From: Bacillota bacterium | Lineage (GTDB): Bacteria > Bacillota > Bacilli > Alicyclobacillales > Alicyclobacillaceae | Assembly (NCBI GenBank): GCA_021820805.1 | Contig: JAKADF010000186.1 | Span: 1 to 6,841, forward strand | Direction: 5' to 3' | DNA: 6,841 nucleotides | Shown: one piece after another, positions 5,571 through 6,841 of the stretch | Numbering within the stretch: the stretch's first letter is position 1 | Layout of the letters: each line of letters begins with the position of its first letter | Notes under the pieces: model-generated | What the model was told of the DNA's origin: nothing | The model's input: only the letters and a program-made list of their open reading frames with translations | Database searches by the model: none | Made by a program: the position numbers and the translations under genes

Positions 5571-5576
5571 ATTATA
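5571..5576 (-). promoter_or_regulatory. Candidate -10 box of citrate synthase
   Basis: A perfect TATAAT on the minus strand lies 78 bases before the ATG. The hexamer 17 bases upstream is TTTTTT, a poor -35 box, so any sigma-A promoter here would be weak or regulated. The predicted leader is about 70 bases long and contains the nested inverted repeat at 5522-5557. Confidence 0.45.
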
Positions 5577-5802
5577 CTACAAATGTAACGGCTAAAAAAA
5601 CATACTTACCGGATACTCCGAAAGTGCAATATTCATTGTTGTTTTCCCCCGAAAAAGGCTAATTTACTCAAATTTCTCACTGCCTGCGGTTATCACTTGT
5701 TAGTATAAATTTCGTGACATATGCCACAATGAATCAAAGATATTATGGTATTCTTATATTGATTTAAGTTTAATTGCAGAGAATTCAGAGGAGGTTTTAC
5801 AT

Positions 5803-6321
5803 ATGCCGCAAGAACGTAAGAATGCGTTTGATTTGTTGGGGACCCCAGTCACCCTGATTGGTCCAGAACTGAAAAGTGGAGACAAGGCGCCAAACTTTGA
5901 GGTGCAAGCTAATGACTTATCAACTGTTACATTAGACAGCTCAAAAGGGAAAGTCAGAATTATAAGCGTCGTACCATCCCTAGATACTGGAGTTTGTGAC
6001 GCACAAACCCGCCGTTTCAACGAAGAAGCAGCAAAATTAGGGAACAATGTTATTGTTTTAACTGTCAGTGCCGACCTTCCATTCGCTCAGAAAAGATGGT
6101 GCGGTGCAGCTGGCGTAGAACGCGTTCAAACCATTTCTGACCACTACAGCATGTCATTCGGCACAGCCTACGGTACTCATATTAAAGAAGTTCGTCTTGA
6201 GAGCCGTGCCGTGTTTGTTGTAGATTCTAATGATACAGTCATATACGCACAGTACGTACCCGCCGCTGTCGAGCATCCAAACTATGAAGCAGCACTGGAA
6301 GCAGCTAAATCAGCCAAATAA
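5803..6321 (+). CDS. tpx: Thiol peroxidase, atypical 2-Cys peroxiredoxin
   Basis: This 172-residue cytosolic enzyme reduces hydrogen peroxide and, with preference in this family, alkyl hydroperoxides, using thioredoxin for recycling. The peroxidatic cysteine is C65 in VPSLDTGVCDAQTRRFN, with T62 as its conserved partner. The resolving cysteine is C100 in DLPFAQKRWCGAAGV. The active-site arginine is probably R135 in RLESRAVFV. Two cysteines at this 35-residue distance define the Tpx subfamily, apart from the AhpC and BCP/PrxQ types. The N-terminal residues (ERKNAFDLLGTPVTLIGPEL) and the length agree with B. subtilis and E. coli Tpx. ATG at 5803 follows GAGGAGG by 8 bases. It is monocistronic, divergent from citrate synthase and closed by a hairpin 12 bases after its stop. 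In Bacillus this gene is induced by disulfide stress through Spx, but no Spx element is evident here. Confidence 0.96.
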   Translation: MPQERKNAFDLLGTPVTLIGPELKSGDKAPNFEVQANDLSTVTLDSSKGKVRIISVVPSLDTGVCDAQTRRFNEEAAKLGNNVIVLTVSADLPFAQKRWCGAAGVERVQTISDHYSMSFGTAYGTHIKEVRLESRAVFVVDSNDTVIYAQYVPAAVEHPNYEAALEAAKSAK

Positions 6322-6333
6322 ATTCGACTGTTA

Positions 6334-6366
6334 GAAAGAGCTGACCAATATTCGGTCAGCTCTTTC
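6334..6366. terminator. Bidirectional hairpin between tpx and phosphosulfolactate synthase
   Basis: GAAAGAGCTGACC and its exact complement form a 13-bp stem around a 7-base loop. On the plus strand the stem ends in CTCTTTC, with few T bases beyond, so it is a moderate terminator for tpx. On the minus strand TTTCTAACAG follows. The right arm contains the stop and last three codons of the gene at 6356-6841, so that gene's message folds over its own stop codon. Confidence 0.75.
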
Positions 6367-6841
6367 GATCTCTACGCTTTAAATTATCGGTCCAAAGCGT
6401 GGGTTGAGTATCAACCTTCCTTTGCGAAAAAGCAGCTTTCCCCTCGCTCCAGCTTCCTTCAGCTTGAGCAGTTGTTTGTTTTACCTCATTTTGGTATCCC
6501 AGGGCATACCGCAATGTATCGCTTCTAAGTCCTCTGCGTAAACTTTCTAATGCTACTACATCAGTTGGTCGGACATTGCCAAAGTTTATGTGATTTCCGA
6601 AGCGGTTCAAGTAATAACCCTGTTGCTTCACCAGCGGTGCTTCCCAAATCAACCTTGTTTTATATGGACCAACAAGATTTATGAGTTCATCTAAATCTTG
6701 TTCTTTAACGTCCCCATATTCGTCGTACATGCCAACTCCGATACCTGCTTCGCGGCCCTCGACAATCACATAACTGGCCCCGTTCGCAATATCCCCAAGA
6801 ATAATTTGCGCTTGTTCATCTATTCCAAGGTTTTGACCTTT
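6356..6841 (-). CDS. comA: Phosphosulfolactate synthase (ComA/YitD family), C-terminal part, 5' end off right edge
   Basis: The frame is open from the window edge, giving 161 C-terminal residues. The GTG at 6769 is an internal valine (SYVIVEGREAG), not a start. The family adds sulfite to phosphoenolpyruvate to make phosphosulfolactate. In Bacillus (YitD) it serves sulfolactate, a spore component; in methanogens it serves coenzyme M. It is unrelated to the competence regulator ComA. Diagnostic blocks are YVIVEGREAGIGVGMYDEYG (24-43), LIWEAPLVKQQGYYLNRFG (64-82), INFGNVRPTDVVALESLRRG (85-104) and LRSDTL (105-110), all late beta/alpha-barrel segments. After LRSDTL, where family members usually end within a few residues, there are about 50 more polar residues rich in Q, K, R, W and S. 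It converges on tpx. Whether a yitC/comB partner lies upstream cannot be seen. Confidence 0.9.
   Translation of the reverse strand, partial: KGQNLGIDEQAQIILGDIANGASYVIVEGREAGIGVGMYDEYGDVKEQDLDELINLVGPYKTRLIWEAPLVKQQGYYLNRFGNHINFGNVRPTDVVALESLRRGLRSDTLRYALGYQNEVKQTTAQAEGSWSEGKAAFSQRKVDTQPTLWTDNLKRRDRKS

Larger units (their letters stand above)
5493..5802. other. Intergenic region between divergent citrate synthase and tpx
   Basis: This 310-base AT-rich stretch has no coding potential I would defend. It holds the leader and -10 candidate of citrate synthase on the left and the tpx leader on the right. For tpx the best elements are GTGACA (5714-5719), close to TTGACA, and the -10-like hexamers TATTAT (5741-5746) and TATATT (5755-5760). 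The spacing is not ideal for any pair. Small hairpins such as CGGATACTCCG (5610-5620) are too short to interpret. The middle, about 5600-5690, shows nothing I can name. Confidence 0.6.

Noticed and set aside
5754..5768. A PerR/Fur-like box (TTATATT-G-ATTTAAG) before tpx
   Set aside because: The left half is good, but the right half matches only four of seven positions. In AT-rich DNA this is expected by chance.
5754..6047. A 97-codon minus-strand ORF opposite the start of tpx
   Set aside because: It is antisense to a clearly conserved enzyme, has no ribosome binding site and no family resemblance.

Overview
This is a 6.8 kb chromosomal window from a low-to-mid G+C, endospore-forming member of the Firmicutes (Bacillota). 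The evidence is an alpha/beta-type small acid-soluble spore protein (SASP), strong GGAGG-type ribosome binding sites, TTG and GTG starts, and proteins of Bacillus/Alicyclobacillus type. A relative of Alicyclobacillaceae would fit, but that placement is a guess from overall impression and was not tested.

Layout. Positions 1-2155 (minus strand) hold a tightly overlapping three-gene operon for a MacAB/YknXYZ-like ABC export system: membrane-fusion adaptor, ATPase and permease. The permease runs off the left edge. A TATAAT -10 box lies upstream of the adaptor, and a terminator at 2244-2273 closes the next gene. Positions 2309-2692 (minus) encode an unrecognised protein with a near-perfect four-heptad coiled coil. 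Divergent from it, on the plus strand, are a small four-helix membrane protein (2831-3196) and a two-CBS-domain protein (3259-3684). The CBS gene converges on a tiny one-helix membrane ORF (3708-3893, minus) across a shared bidirectional terminator.

Positions 4016-4252 (minus) encode the SASP, followed by a very strong 25-bp-arm terminator at 3952-4003. Upstream of it on the same strand is citrate synthase (4356-5492), with no clear terminator between the two. A 310-bp intergenic region separates citrate synthase from the divergent tpx (5803-6321), an atypical two-cysteine thiol peroxidase. At the right edge (6356-6841, minus) is the C-terminal part of a phosphosulfolactate synthase (ComA/YitD family), converging on tpx across a 13-bp hairpin that overlaps its last codons.

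How it fits together. The ABC operon is a self-contained envelope export module. Citrate synthase and Tpx are housekeeping enzymes for carbon and peroxide metabolism. A sporulation thread runs through the rest: the SASP binds and protects spore DNA, YitD-type enzymes make sulfolactate in Bacillus spores, and promoter-like sites upstream of the SASP and the CBS gene share one sigma-G-like layout with 18-bp spacing. Nothing in the window looks mobile. There is no insertion sequence, integrase, CRISPR array, tRNA or rRNA, and I see no clear evidence of a wholly new system. The most open items are the coiled-coil protein, the small membrane proteins, the adaptor lacking a helical hairpin, and the tail on the phosphosulfolactate synthase.
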